This document shows, piece by piece, positions 39,760-48,309 of a stretch of 64,000 nucleotides of DNA. The notes under the pieces were generated by a model. The model saw only the letters and a program-made list of their open reading frames with translations. It was not told the origin of the DNA and did not search any database. The position numbers and the translations under genes are program-made. Position 1 is the first letter of the stretch. Each line of letters starts with the position of its first letter. Source of the DNA: a virus; the IMG/VR virus record IMGVR_UViG_3300036760_001167, positions 42,511 through 106,510 of that record, one strand, 5' to 3'.

Positions 39760-42059
39760 GACGCGCTCCCCATGATGCTGCCGTCGGCGGGCGGGTCGGC
39801 GACGCGGAAGGCGAGGTTGGCCTCCGCCAGGAACGCGGCGCGGTCGCCCTGGAGCAAGTAGCGGTACGCGTCCGCCTGGTCTCCCGCAGCGGCCGCGGCC
39901 GGCGCGTGGCTGCGGCAGTACGCGAGGCCTCCGGCGGGGTCGCGCGCGGCGCGCGTGCAGCCGGGCGCCCGGCACAGCGGGAGCGGGCTCGCGGCGCGGT
40001 ACGCGCGGACCGCCTCGACGCCGTCGGCGACCTCGTCCCAGTCGGCGAAGGGGTCGTTGTCCACGGTGTCGCCGCGCTGGACCACGACTGGCTCGCCGCA
40101 CTGCGGGCAGCACTGGTCACCGACCGCGGCGTTGGCGTGGGCGCAGCGGTCCGGCCCCCGCCGCAGGAAGCTCTCGGGGATGCCGTATACCTGCGCGATC
40201 TGCGCGGCCGTCAGGCGCCTGGTCCCGCCTGGCAGGAGGACCGACACGCCCGCGCGGGACGCCTCGGTGATCGCCTGCTCGTGGGCCAGGTTCACGTCGA
40301 ATCGCCGCGAGTAGGGGTCGAGCGGCGTGTTGTACTCCGCGGCCGATCGCCAGCGCCCGTCGATGTACCGGCCGGGCTCGCCCGCGTGCGGGTCCGGGAT
40401 GCCCGCCGCCACGAACCAGGGCTCGACCCGCTCGACCCGCGTGGGCCGAGGCCACGGCGTCTCGTTCAGGCCGTCTACCCGCGGCAGGCCGGCCTGCGTC
40501 GGGCACGAGAGCCGGTGCAGCGTCGACTCCGCCGCGCCGCAGCTCGCGCAGGCGGCGGACAGCGCGGCCCGCAGTGCCGTCGGGTCGCTCGTCCACTCCG
40601 TCTGCCCCGGGACGCGAGCCTCGAGCGGGCCCGGCGTCACGAGGCGGCGGAGCGGCGCGTGGCTCTGCCAGGTCGTGATCTCCTGCGCGTCGCTCTCCTG
40701 CCGGAACTCCATCCGCCGCAGGTCGGGCTCGTCGAACTCGACGCCGCGCCAGCGCAGCGCCTGGCGGCCGTCCTCGCCGACGGTCAGCGTGTAGTCCGGC
40801 CCGTCCGGCCGCGCGACCTCGGCCGCCGCCGTCGTGAAGGCGATGTCCGCGGCCGAGTAGTCCGGTACCAAGGGCGCGCCGAGCCCGCGCAGCAGCCGGC
40901 CGAAGCTCTCGTCGTGGATCTGCGCCGTGACGCGCAGCCCGTCCGCGTCGGCCTCGGCGCCGGTCACGCGGCCGACCGCGCGGCTCCTCCGGAGTCGCTC
41001 GTCCGCCTGCACCCGGTAACGCGGCTCGACGCTGTACCTGCGCGGGTCCGGGCGCCAGTCGTTGAGCATCTCGTCCGAGACAGGGACCATCGTCGCGAGG
41101 CGCCGCACGTCGTCCTCGGACGGCTCGCGCGCGAGCGCGCCGATCTGCTCCGTCAGCCGCTCCTGGTCCTCGAGCGCGCGGATCCGGTCGCGCAGCGCGT
41201 CGGCCTCGCGGATCACGTCGTCGACGTCGCCGGTCTCCTCGGGGCTGAGCGCGCCGGGGCGGGAGGAGACGTAGTCGTTCAGCGAGGAGACGCGCCCCTC
41301 GAGCTCGTACCGCAGGTACGCGAGCGGGCTCGCCGAGCGGCCGCGGCCGGCTGCGCCGAGCGGCTCGAAGGTCATGCCGTCCCCGAGCAGCGCGGTCCGC
41401 CCGCGGCCCGGCTCGCCGTAGCTCATGAAGCTGAGGCGCATCTGCCGGTCGATCGCCTCGTCCTCGCGGCGCCGCGTCCGGCGGGCCAGGGCCCGCGCGC
41501 GGCGGTCGCGCAGCCTCCGCACGAGGCCGCGGGACTCCGCGGCCGCAGGGAGCGGCGGGACCGCCGCCGGTAGCGGCGGGACCAGGAGCTCGTCCGACTC
41601 CGGGTAGTAGACCGGCGGGACGACTGCCCGCGCGTCCTGGAGCATGGCGCGGGCCTGGTCGCGCGTGAGCAGCCCGTGGTCCGTCATGAGGCTCCGCCTG
41701 AACGCGTCGCCGTCGACGGAGTACCGCGCGATGAAGTCGGCGTGGCGCCGCGCGGCTCCGAGCTCCGCCGCCGTCTGGACCGCGTCGGCACGCTCGTCCT
41801 CCGCGATCTGCGCCAGGACCTCGTCGCTCGGGCGGGCCTCGCAGGTCATGATGACCTCGACGCCAGCCGCGTTGCCCCACTCGTCGAGCCGGCCGATCGT
41901 CTGCACGTGCTTCCGGCCCTCGAGCTGGAGGCCCTCCGCCAGCTCCGCGCCGATCTTCTCGTTGAGCTCCATCATGACCGCGCGCGTCAGCACCTCGCCG
42001 CGCCGCGCCTCGTCGAGCGTGCGGTCGGGGATGACGACGGAGACCTTGATCTCGCTCAC
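39756..42059 (-). CDS. Large protein of unknown function (767 residues)
   Basis: Opens MSEIKVSVVIPDRTLDEARR, a short alpha/beta domain (about 120 residues). A long Arg/Glu-rich helical stretch follows to about 300, then beta-rich segments (YTLTVGEDGRQALRWRGVEF). Two Cys clusters lie in the second half: CASCG...C near 495-510, CAHANAAVGDQCCPQCG near 645, and a late CRAPGC...YCRSH that looks like a phage zinc knuckle. No enzymatic motif is visible. It is the second largest complete gene here. Confidence 0.8.
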   Translation of the reverse strand: MSEIKVSVVIPDRTLDEARRGEVLTRAVMMELNEKIGAELAEGLQLEGRKHVQTIGRLDEWGNAAGVEVIMTCEARPSDEVLAQIAEDERADAVQTAAELGAARRHADFIARYSVDGDAFRRSLMTDHGLLTRDQARAMLQDARAVVPPVYYPESDELLVPPLPAAVPPLPAAAESRGLVRRLRDRRARALARRTRRREDEAIDRQMRLSFMSYGEPGRGRTALLGDGMTFEPLGAAGRGRSASPLAYLRYELEGRVSSLNDYVSSRPGALSPEETGDVDDVIREADALRDRIRALEDQERLTEQIGALAREPSEDDVRRLATMVPVSDEMLNDWRPDPRRYSVEPRYRVQADERLRRSRAVGRVTGAEADADGLRVTAQIHDESFGRLLRGLGAPLVPDYSAADIAFTTAAAEVARPDGPDYTLTVGEDGRQALRWRGVEFDEPDLRRMEFRQESDAQEITTWQSHAPLRRLVTPGPLEARVPGQTEWTSDPTALRAALSAACASCGAAESTLHRLSCPTQAGLPRVDGLNETPWPRPTRVERVEPWFVAAGIPDPHAGEPGRYIDGRWRSAAEYNTPLDPYSRRFDVNLAHEQAITEASRAGVSVLLPGGTRRLTAAQIAQVYGIPESFLRRGPDRCAHANAAVGDQCCPQCGEPVVVQRGDTVDNDPFADWDEVADGVEAVRAYRAASPLPLCRAPGCTRAARDPAGGLAYCRSHAPAAAAAGDQADAYRYLLQGDRAAFLAEANLAFRVADPPADGSIMGSAS

Positions 42060-42238
42060 CGCCCGCCTCCCCCGCCCCCGCGGATCCTCCAGGCGGCGAT
42101 CGCGAGCCAGCCCTCGGCCTTGCGCATGGCGCGGTCGGGGTCCTCCCCGTTCGCCGCGCGCTCGAGCTCGCGGCTGCCCGCGGCGATGACCCGGCTCGTG
42201 AGGCGCTCGCGGCGCCAGGCACGCAGGCGCGCCGTCAC
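42056..42238 (-). CDS. Small basic protein
   Basis: 60 residues from GTG, Arg-rich helix (VTARLRAWRRERLTSRVIAA) with a poly-Gly end. GTGA overlap upstream, GTGA-like downstream. Confidence 0.65.
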   Translation of the reverse strand: MTARLRAWRRERLTSRVIAAGSRELERAANGEDPDRAMRKAEGWLAIAAWRIRGGGGGGR

Positions 42239-42738
42239 TGGCGCGCCTCCCACGCCTCGGCCATCTCGCGGATCGGCGGCAGCTCGTTGACGCACGCGCT
42301 CCCGCCGTTGAACTTGTTCATGGACTCGTCCCAGTCCCACTGCAACTGGCGGCCGTTCGGCGCGACGACGACGAGCACGCGGCCCTCGTCGTCCCAGGGC
42401 GTGGTCACCTTGACGTACCCGAAGCCCAGGTAGTCCGCGCGGTGCTGGCGCTCCTCCTCGATCGCCGCGGGCATCGCGGCGTCGTCGAGGATTACGGACA
42501 GCGTCGCGCGGCACTCCTCGAGGTAGACGTGCTGCATCAGCGACAGGTCGGCGTCCCCGCGGAACGTGCGCAGCTTGTCGCGCAGCTCGCGGAGCGCCTG
42601 CTGGGTGTAGCCGTTGTGGAGCTGCGAGGCGGCGGCGCGGTTGAGCGCCATCGACTCGCGCGTGATCCGCGGCTGGTCGTTGTCGACCATCTGCTCGACC
42701 ATCTCGTACTGCTCCTCCGTCAGCGCCACGATCCTCAC
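42235..42738 (-). CDS. Hypothetical protein
   Basis: 167 residues from GTG (VRIVALTEEQYEMVEQMVDN). Helical N-terminal two thirds; the end (FGYVKVTTPWDDEGRVLVVV) is beta-like. Not recognised. Confidence 0.65.
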   Translation of the reverse strand: MRIVALTEEQYEMVEQMVDNDQPRITRESMALNRAAASQLHNGYTQQALRELRDKLRTFRGDADLSLMQHVYLEECRATLSVILDDAAMPAAIEEERQHRADYLGFGYVKVTTPWDDEGRVLVVVAPNGRQLQWDWDESMNKFNGGSACVNELPPIREMAEAWEARQ

Positions 42739-43178
42739 GTCGTCCTCCTCTCGTTCGCGATGTTCCCGTCCCACGGCTTGCTCGACAGGTGCCAGCCACC
42801 GCACTCCGGGCACTCGTAGCAGCCCGTCTCGATGTGGCTGCGCCGGCGCTCGCCGTCCATCGCTCTCTTGATGATCCGCGCGAGCTCGCCCAGCGCGCCC
42901 TCCCTCGACTCGAAGCGGATCTTCCGCGCGCACGGGTCGTCGCCGAAGGTGCCGCGCCGCGCGGCGCTAGCGAGCGGCGCGACCGGCTCGTCCGGGTCGA
43001 TCGTCAGCTGGATCGCCCGGCCGCCGTCCACCACCTCCGCGCCCGTGATGCTCGCGCCGACGCGCGAGCCCTTCCACGCGACGACGGTCCGCGTGCCGAC
43101 GAGGCGCGCGGCGGAGCCGGGGAGGAAGAGGGTCGCCTCCCCGGCTGGGCACGTCATCTTGAAGGCGCGCTCGCTCAC
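42735..43178 (-). CDS. Hypothetical protein with C-terminal zinc knuckle
   Basis: 147 residues from GTG. A beta-rich first half (LVGTRTVVAWKGSRVGASIT) and GCYECPECGGWHLSS near residue 120, like the small phage knuckles that end in GWHLSS. Function unknown. Confidence 0.7.
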   Translation of the reverse strand: MSERAFKMTCPAGEATLFLPGSAARLVGTRTVVAWKGSRVGASITGAEVVDGGRAIQLTIDPDEPVAPLASAARRGTFGDDPCARKIRFESREGALGELARIIKRAMDGERRRSHIETGCYECPECGGWHLSSKPWDGNIANERRTT

Positions 43179-43738
43179 GCGTCGGCGCCGTCCTCGGGCA
43201 CTGGCGGCAGCGCGTCGGTGGCCTCGGCGGCCAGGCGCTCTTGCGTGTCCGGCCACTCGCCGACGATCTCGGCGAAGGCCTGCGACTCGGCATCCGTCAG
43301 GTTCACGGGCTCCGGCTCCGGCCGCAGGAACGCGAGCCGGCCCTCCGCGCGCATGCGGCGGAACCGCCGCGGCGCGGCCAGGCGGAACAGGCTCAGCGAC
43401 CATGCCCGCGCGTCCTCCTCGCCGCCGATCGCGCCGGCCACGCCCGCCAGGTGCATCGCGTGGCGGTACTCGTGGAGCAGCGTCACGACGGAGAAGTGGT
43501 CCATGACGATCATGCCGCCCGGCCCCTGCGCCGGGACGAACGCGCCCAGAACGCTCAGCGGCGCGAACCGCACGAGCGGCTCCGGCATGCCGTACGCGGC
43601 GGACACGGTGGCAATCCACTTCTCGATGGCGCGGCCTTGCTCGTCCATGGTGCTGCGCCAGAGCTTCGCCCTGACGAGCTCGCGCGTGGCCATGACGACC
43701 TCGACGCGGATGTGCGGGTACTTCCGGCTGTAGCTCAC
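43175..43738 (-). CDS. HExxH metallopeptidase-like protein
   Basis: 187 residues from GTG. VVTLLHEYRHAMHLAG carries HExxH in a helix preceded by a beta strand, the usual zincin active site; an ESQAF Glu downstream could be the third ligand. Possibly a peptidase or amidase. It is the first (most 3') member of the cluster with the amidotransferase and amidoligase. Confidence 0.65.
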   Translation of the reverse strand: MSYSRKYPHIRVEVVMATRELVRAKLWRSTMDEQGRAIEKWIATVSAAYGMPEPLVRFAPLSVLGAFVPAQGPGGMIVMDHFSVVTLLHEYRHAMHLAGVAGAIGGEEDARAWSLSLFRLAAPRRFRRMRAEGRLAFLRPEPEPVNLTDAESQAFAEIVGEWPDTQERLAAEATDALPPVPEDGADA

Positions 43739-43950
43739 GTCAGATCCACTCCTTCTCTCTTCAGGGCCGCGCGCAGGTTGCGCCACGCCCTCGGGTCGGT
43801 GCGCCCCAGCGGGAACCGCTGGAGTATTCTGCCGTCGGGCCCGCGGAGCACGCCGTGCCCGCCGCCCGTCGGGTCTGGCTCGACGGTGCAGCCGTGCCGC
43901 ACCGCCTCCAGTATCACGCGGCGGACGCCGTCGTCGCGCGGCCGCCTCAC
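43735..43950 (-). CDS. HicA-like small protein
   Basis: 71 residues from GTG. HGVLRGPDGRILQRFPLGRT and a helix (RAWRNLRAALKREGV) follow the dsRBD-like pattern of HicA toxins and related phage proteins. The catalytic-type His is within GGGHG. No HicB-like antitoxin is adjacent, so a free-standing phage relative is more likely. Confidence 0.6.
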   Translation of the reverse strand: MRRPRDDGVRRVILEAVRHGCTVEPDPTGGGHGVLRGPDGRILQRFPLGRTDPRAWRNLRAALKREGVDLT

Positions 43951-44183
43951 AGGTCCCTCCACTCTTCCATCTCGAGCCAGTCCGCGAGGCCCTCCATGCC
44001 CGCGCGGTCCATGGCCATCGCGGCCTCGCGCACCGCGTCGACGAGCCGGCCGTGCTGCTCGTCCAGGCTGTCGTCCTTCGGGTCCTGCCCGCTCGCGCGG
44101 CAGAGGCGGATCCACACGGCCTCGCCGACGGCGGTGCCTCGCGACCAGCGCTCCTCGACGTCGAGGTCGACCGTGTCGGGCAT
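43947..44183 (-). CDS. Acidic helical protein
   Basis: 78 residues, MPDTVDLDVEERWSRGTAVG; ends GLADWLEMEEWRDL. Not recognised. TGATG-type junction with the amidotransferase gene. Confidence 0.65.
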   Translation of the reverse strand: MPDTVDLDVEERWSRGTAVGEAVWIRLCRASGQDPKDDSLDEQHGRLVDAVREAAMAMDRAGMEGLADWLEMEEWRDL

Positions 44184-45175
44184 CACTCGACTCCCTCCCA
44201 CATGTCCGCCTCGACCAGCTCGTCCAGCGCCGGGTCCTCGTCCTTCGCGCGGCCGTAGACGTCGACGCCGTGCAGCATCCACATGTGGTCCACGTGGTCC
44301 TGGCGCTCGTCGAACGTGATGCCGCACCTGAAGCACTTCCAGCTCGTCAGGACCGGCGAGCCCCACGTCTGCGGGTCGCGGCGGGTGCGCGCCTTCGCGC
44401 GGGCCGCGGTTGCGTCGTGCGACGGCAGGACCAGCGTGGTCCGCGGCGCCGCGTAGACGATCGGCTCCGCGACGGGCGCGGGGTGGCCCGCGTGCTTCGC
44501 GGCCGCCGCGACCAGCGCGTCGAACAGCTCCTGCGAGCCGGGCTTCCCGCTCATCTCGGGGTGGAACTGGACGCCCACCATCCAGCCCTCGACCGACTCG
44601 ATGCACTCGACGACGCCGTCCGGCGACCAGCCCGTGGCGACGAACCCGGGCGCGACCTTCGCGACGGCCTGGTGGTGGATGCTGACGACGCTGCGCGTCA
44701 CCTGGCCGAACGCCTTGCGGAGCCGCGAGCCCTTCGCCGATCGCACGGCGTGGTCGTGGCCCAGGTGGTAGCGGCCCGTCTCCGGGTCGCCCTGGATGTG
44801 CTGGTTGAGCGTGCCGCCCATGGTCGCGTTCAGGATCTGCGCGCCGCGGCAGATTCCCAGGATCGGCAGGCCCTTCTCGACGGCGGCCTCGATGCAGAGC
44901 GTCTCGACGAGGTCGCGCAGCTCGTTCGGGTGCTGCGCCTGCTTGTGCGGCTCGGCGCCGTAGAGCGAGGGGCTGATGTCGCTGCCGCCCGTCAGGAGGA
45001 GCGCGTGGTAGCGGCCGCTCCTCAGCGCGGCGATCGCCTTCTCGTCAGCGTAGGCCATGCACTTCGGGTCGCCGCCCGCGCGCCGCACCTTGTGGTCGGC
45101 GTGGCCCAGGACAAGTACCCGCGTCCGCGGCCTCGCGGCCGCCTTCGCCTTCTTCGTCGCCTTCGCGCTGGTCAT
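44183..45175 (-). CDS. Class I glutamine amidotransferase-like protein (peptidase C26 type)
   Basis: 330 residues. The triad is visible: nucleophile Cys 109 in LPILGICRGAQILN, then His 205 and Glu 207 in GVQFHPE, with LLLTGGSDISPSLYG at the oxyanion side. This is the gamma-glutamyl-hydrolase/PuuD branch that cleaves gamma-glutamyl amides. A C-terminal C2H2-like finger (CFRCGITFDERQDHVDHMW) is appended, unusual for the family. It lies next to the amidoligase gene. Confidence 0.85.
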   Translation of the reverse strand: MTSAKATKKAKAAARPRTRVLVLGHADHKVRRAGGDPKCMAYADEKAIAALRSGRYHALLLTGGSDISPSLYGAEPHKQAQHPNELRDLVETLCIEAAVEKGLPILGICRGAQILNATMGGTLNQHIQGDPETGRYHLGHDHAVRSAKGSRLRKAFGQVTRSVVSIHHQAVAKVAPGFVATGWSPDGVVECIESVEGWMVGVQFHPEMSGKPGSQELFDALVAAAAKHAGHPAPVAEPIVYAAPRTTLVLPSHDATAARAKARTRRDPQTWGSPVLTSWKCFRCGITFDERQDHVDHMWMLHGVDVYGRAKDEDPALDELVEADMWEGVE

Positions 45176-45435
45176 GCTCCCACTCCTTCTTCGTTGACGA
45201 TGGTGCACAGGCCGCCCTCTTCCAGCTCGCGGAAGAAGCGGTAGGACGAGGCGTCCTCGTGCATCGCGTGCTCGCTCCAGTTCCATGCTCGCTGCGCCAT
45301 CTCCCGGCGGAACGAGCCCTTGTCGCTCTCGTTCCACGACTCCTCGCGGAGCGCGAGCTCCATCTCGCGCCACGTCTCGCCGGTGAGGATGCTGCCGTCG
45401 GCGAAGATAACCGTCTTGGTCGCGGTCATGTTCAC
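45172..45435 (-). CDS. Small protein between amidotransferase and amidoligase
   Basis: 87 residues from a GTG overlapping the amidoligase stop, or 85 from ATG 45429. VIFADGSILTGETWREMELA onward is helical. Its fixed place suggests a partner role. Not recognised. Confidence 0.65.
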   Translation of the reverse strand: MNMTATKTVIFADGSILTGETWREMELALREESWNESDKGSFRREMAQRAWNWSEHAMHEDASSYRFFRELEEGGLCTIVNEEGVGA

Positions 45436-46433
45436 TCGACCTCCTCGAGCACCGAGCGGGTCGCGTCGAGCTGCGCCTGCAGCGTCGCCACGCGCGCCTC
45501 GACGGTGCCGCGCGTCTCGCCGCTCGTCTCGAACCTGAGCAGCCAGGACGCGTCCTCGGTGGTGAGGCCGAAGGGGATGAGGTCGGTGAGCATCTGGGTG
45601 ACGTCGGTGCCGCTGACGACGGCGCCTGCGAGCGCGCTCGCGAAGAGCGCCTGGCCGAAGCGGACCCACGCCGAGATCTTCTTGAAGTTGGTGGTGCCCG
45701 CGTGCGCCCTGACCTCGACGCTGCCGTGGCGCGGGTAGGCGTGCAGGTTGATGGAGCCGCGCGGGCCGACGGCGCCGATCGCGCGGAGGTCGCGGGCCCT
45801 CAGCAGCGCCGCGGTGCTCTCGCTCGTCCAGGCGGCGCAGTAGCTGTTGTTCCTACGGCTCGGCGCGACCATGCGGAAGATGAGGTCCTGGCGCTCGACG
45901 AACGCGATGACCTGCGCGCGGATCTCGTCGACGCCCTGCGCCCTCATGTCGTGGTGGACGTGCAGGCCGCACGAGCGGTTGACGGTCGCGCCGCAGTCGA
46001 CGAGGGCCTGGCAGACAAGCTGGAGCTGGGCGAAGCCGCTCTCGCCGCGGAGCTTGGGGCTGACCAGCTCGAGGCCGGCGCCGTTGACGCTGCAGTCGGT
46101 CTTGAGCTCCCAGTGCGAGCCGTTCGACGCGCGGTAGCCGTACACGTCGGCGTTGATCCCGACGCGCGCCAGCGCCGCGAGGATCTCGCTGCGCCCTGGG
46201 CCCGTCAGCTCAAGCTCCACGCCGAAGGCGCGGCCCTGGTTGGAGCGCCGCGCACTAGTGGTCGTGGTGCCGCGCTGCGTGCCGTTCGTCCTGTTGTAGC
46301 GGGCGCGGTAGCAGGGCTTGCAGTAGTTGACGAAGCGGCCGCTGGACATGTAGAAGTTCGCGCGCGTCGCTGGAAGCGAGCGCTGGCAGCCGCGGCAGGT
46401 CTTCGTCTCGGTGCTCTCGGTGAAGTCAGGCAC
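45432..46433 (-). CDS. Phage amidoligase (glutamine synthetase-like COOH-NH2 ligase)
   Basis: 333 residues from GTG. An N-terminal zinc finger (C13, C16, C38, C41) precedes the amidoligase core: GVELEL (71-76), WELKTD (108-113), LELVSPKL (121-128), CGLHVHHD (155-162) and NLHAYPRHGSVEVRAH (229-244), the metal and ATP ligands of the amidoligase_2 family. It would join a carboxylate and an amine, often gamma-Glu. First gene after the promoter module at 46483. Confidence 0.88.
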   Translation of the reverse strand: MPDFTESTETKTCRGCQRSLPATRANFYMSSGRFVNYCKPCYRARYNRTNGTQRGTTTTSARRSNQGRAFGVELELTGPGRSEILAALARVGINADVYGYRASNGSHWELKTDCSVNGAGLELVSPKLRGESGFAQLQLVCQALVDCGATVNRSCGLHVHHDMRAQGVDEIRAQVIAFVERQDLIFRMVAPSRRNNSYCAAWTSESTAALLRARDLRAIGAVGPRGSINLHAYPRHGSVEVRAHAGTTNFKKISAWVRFGQALFASALAGAVVSGTDVTQMLTDLIPFGLTTEDASWLLRFETSGETRGTVEARVATLQAQLDATRSVLEEVE

Positions 46434-46482
46434 TCTCTCGCCTCTCGCCTTGGAGCGCCCCCACGGCGCTCTCTATGCTTCT

Positions 46483-46578
46483 ATTATCGGCCCCGGCGGC
46501 CGATCGCCGCACCGGACCAAGGGCCGGAGTCGGCCCGCGGGCCGCCCTAGGCCGCAGGTCTAGTGTGGCGCATACTAG
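46483..46578 (-). promoter_or_regulatory. Two-part promoter module, copy 2
   Basis: CTAGTATGCGCCACACTAG (46560-46578) followed on the minus strand by a GGCCTAGGG box and GCCGATAAT (box 46483-46488), start-to-start 77 bp as in copy 1. It is followed by AGAAGCAT, a 14-bp G+C hairpin and a GAGAGGCGAGAGA leader before the amidoligase GTG. Confidence 0.65.
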
Positions 46579-46699
46579 TCCGCCGGGCCTCGGGCGGCCG
46601 CCCACTCACCCGTGGGGCCGCCTTGTTCCGCTGCGCTGGCGGGGTCGGTCCCATCATCTCGGTGAACGGCCGCCCGACGCCTGCCGGGCTGCGCGGATC
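46579..46699. other. Intergenic stretch between GGCT gene and promoter module
   Basis: About 120 bp. A 36-codon frame beginning ATGATG on the minus strand runs through the module to a TAG in GGCCTAG, without a ribosome site; I do not call it. Otherwise nothing recognised. Confidence 0.4.
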
Positions 46700-47077
46700 C
46701 TATCGTCTCGGCGGAGGCTTGTACACCCCTCCCACCAGGCGCGGCGCGTACTCCTCCGTCTGCCGCCAGTAGAGCGCCTCGCGCCCGTCGCTCAGGAGCA
46801 GCGTCGCGCGCTCGTAGAAGCCCGCGTTGACGCCCTCGAAGTAGTCGACCGCGGTGAGCTCGCTGCCCTCCAGCTCGATCAGCAGGCCCTCGGCCAGGCC
46901 GCCCTCGAGCGGCATCACGGTCAGGTAGCCGTTCGTCCCCTCGACGACGACGTGGTCCTCCACCGTCGCGGAGCCGACGTAGCGGTTGGCCATCGCCGTG
47001 TCGCTGAACCCGCGGCCCATCAGGTGCGCGAGCCTCGCGGGGTCGCGCAGCGTGCCGTAGGCGAAGACCAGGGTCAC
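46700..47077 (-). CDS. Gamma-glutamylcyclotransferase-like (AIG2/GGCT) protein
   Basis: 125 residues from GTG. VFAYGTLRDPARL is the substrate loop (YGTL) of the GGCT/AIG2 fold, and the ELTAVDYFEGVNAGFYER segment is typical. It releases 5-oxoproline from gamma-glutamyl amines. Beside an amidoligase and a gamma-glutamyl hydrolase-type amidotransferase it suggests a gamma-glutamyl addition and removal pathway. Confidence 0.85.
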   Translation of the reverse strand: MTLVFAYGTLRDPARLAHLMGRGFSDTAMANRYVGSATVEDHVVVEGTNGYLTVMPLEGGLAEGLLIELEGSELTAVDYFEGVNAGFYERATLLLSDGREALYWRQTEEYAPRLVGGVYKPPPRR

Positions 47078-47565
47078 AGCGCCCGCCGCCCCTCGAGGTA
47101 CTCGAGCAGGACGCCCAGGTTGACCGTGACCTCCGTCGACGAGTAGTGCTGCATGCCGCCGCGCATGACGGGCTGCGGGTGCAGGACCTCGGGGACGCGC
47201 GAGAAGGCGACGCGGGCCGCCTCGCGGTCGCTCGCCGCCTGGCTCGCGATCGCCCGGCGGCGGGCCTGCTCGACCTCCTCCGCGACGGCCTCGGCCCACG
47301 GCTTGTCCAGCTGGCCGAGCATCATCACTTCCGGGGCCCACTCCCCGGTCCGCCCGTTCTGCGTGGCGACCGCGACGCCGGACTTGTTCGGCGAGTACCC
47401 GCGGCCGGGCCCGTCGCTGACGGGGAAGAACCTGCCGGTGTGCGCCGTGCCGAACCGCCCCATGTACTCGCGGCTCTCGTCCCACGGCTCGGTCGCGACG
47501 ACGACCGCGCGGTACCCGCGCTTGGTGGCAACCTCGAGCCCGACCTCCAGGTCGCGGCGCTTCAC
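47074..47565 (-). CDS. Hypothetical protein next to GGCT gene
   Basis: 163 residues from GTG (VKRRDLEVGLEVATKRGYRA). Small beta-rich N-terminal domain (VVVATEPWDE) then helices. Not recognised. GTGA overlap with the GGCT gene. Confidence 0.65.
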   Translation of the reverse strand: MKRRDLEVGLEVATKRGYRAVVVATEPWDESREYMGRFGTAHTGRFFPVSDGPGRGYSPNKSGVAVATQNGRTGEWAPEVMMLGQLDKPWAEAVAEEVEQARRRAIASQAASDREAARVAFSRVPEVLHPQPVMRGGMQHYSSTEVTVNLGVLLEYLEGRRAL

Positions 47566-47963
47566 GACGCCCGCCTCTCGTCGCGCGCCTGCGCCGCTGC
47601 CGGCTCGACGCAGTCCCAGTGGACGGGCATGCCCTCGACGCGGGGAGTCTGCGGGAGCACTGTGATCCCGCGCTCGCAGTACCCGCACGTCTCGGACTCG
47701 GCCGCCTTCTGCACGTAGTGCGCCTGAACCAGGTCGGCGAACACCGTCCGCCAGCCGATGCCGGAGGCGGGGTCGGTCACGACGCGGTTGCAGCCGGGGC
47801 ACGCGTCGGGGAACAGGCGCGTGTCGTGGTGCTCCGGCAGGCTCGCGACGCGGCGGAGGATCCCGGCCAGGTCGACCTTCCCCTCGAGCGGGCCGACGCC
47901 GTCGGTCTCGAGCCAGGAGTTCAGGGCGGCGATCGCCGCGGCTGCCTCGTCGAAGTCCCTCAT
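47562..47963 (-). CDS. Hypothetical protein with two Cys pairs
   Basis: 133 residues. CPGCNRVV and CGYCERG about 35 residues apart, then a HWDC; a zinc-binding domain is likely. Not recognised. Confidence 0.65.
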   Translation of the reverse strand: MRDFDEAAAAIAALNSWLETDGVGPLEGKVDLAGILRRVASLPEHHDTRLFPDACPGCNRVVTDPASGIGWRTVFADLVQAHYVQKAAESETCGYCERGITVLPQTPRVEGMPVHWDCVEPAAAQARDERRAS

Positions 47964-48061
47964 CGCGCGCCTCCTTCCCAGTCGTGCTCCTCGCAGAGCT
48001 CGTGCAGCATCTCAAGCGCCTCGACGCGCGCGTCCTGCTCGTCTCGCTGCTCCTCGTCCAT
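47960..48061 (-). CDS. 33-residue acidic helical peptide
   Basis: MDEEQRDEQDARVEALEMLH, ATGA overlap downstream. Possibly an adaptor or decoy; function unknown. Confidence 0.55.
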   Translation of the reverse strand: MDEEQRDEQDARVEALEMLHELCEEHDWEGGAR

Positions 48062-48062
48062 C

Positions 48063-48309
48063 TCAGCTCTCCTTCGTCTCGGGCCGCGGGTCCGCGGCGG
48101 TCTCGGTGCGGTTGGTGGCGTCCCAGGCCTCGACGCGCTGGCGCGCGAGCGAGCCGGTGCGGGTGCCCGCCAGGTCGGAGGCGGTGCGCTCGTCCTCACA
48201 GACTTCGCAGCCGTCCTCGTACTCGTCGGCGTGGCCCAGGTGCTCGCGCCTCGCCAGGTCGCGCCGGAACGCCTCGCGGGATCTCGCGCTCGTCGCGCTC
48301 GTCTGTCAT
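48063..48309 (-). pseudogene. Apparently frameshifted small gene 1
   Basis: ATG at 48309 opens MTDERDEREI. One base too many in a run of three C (minus strand, near 48280) shifts the frame. After it a good protein sequence resumes (REAFRRDLARREHLGHADEY, then CEVC) to the stop at 48063. The span is 82 codons plus one base. Sequence error or true decay. Confidence 0.55.

Noticed and set aside
43735-43950. HicA toxin of a toxin-antitoxin pair
   Set aside because: No HicB-like gene is adjacent; only the fold-like pattern is seen, so no TA system is claimed.
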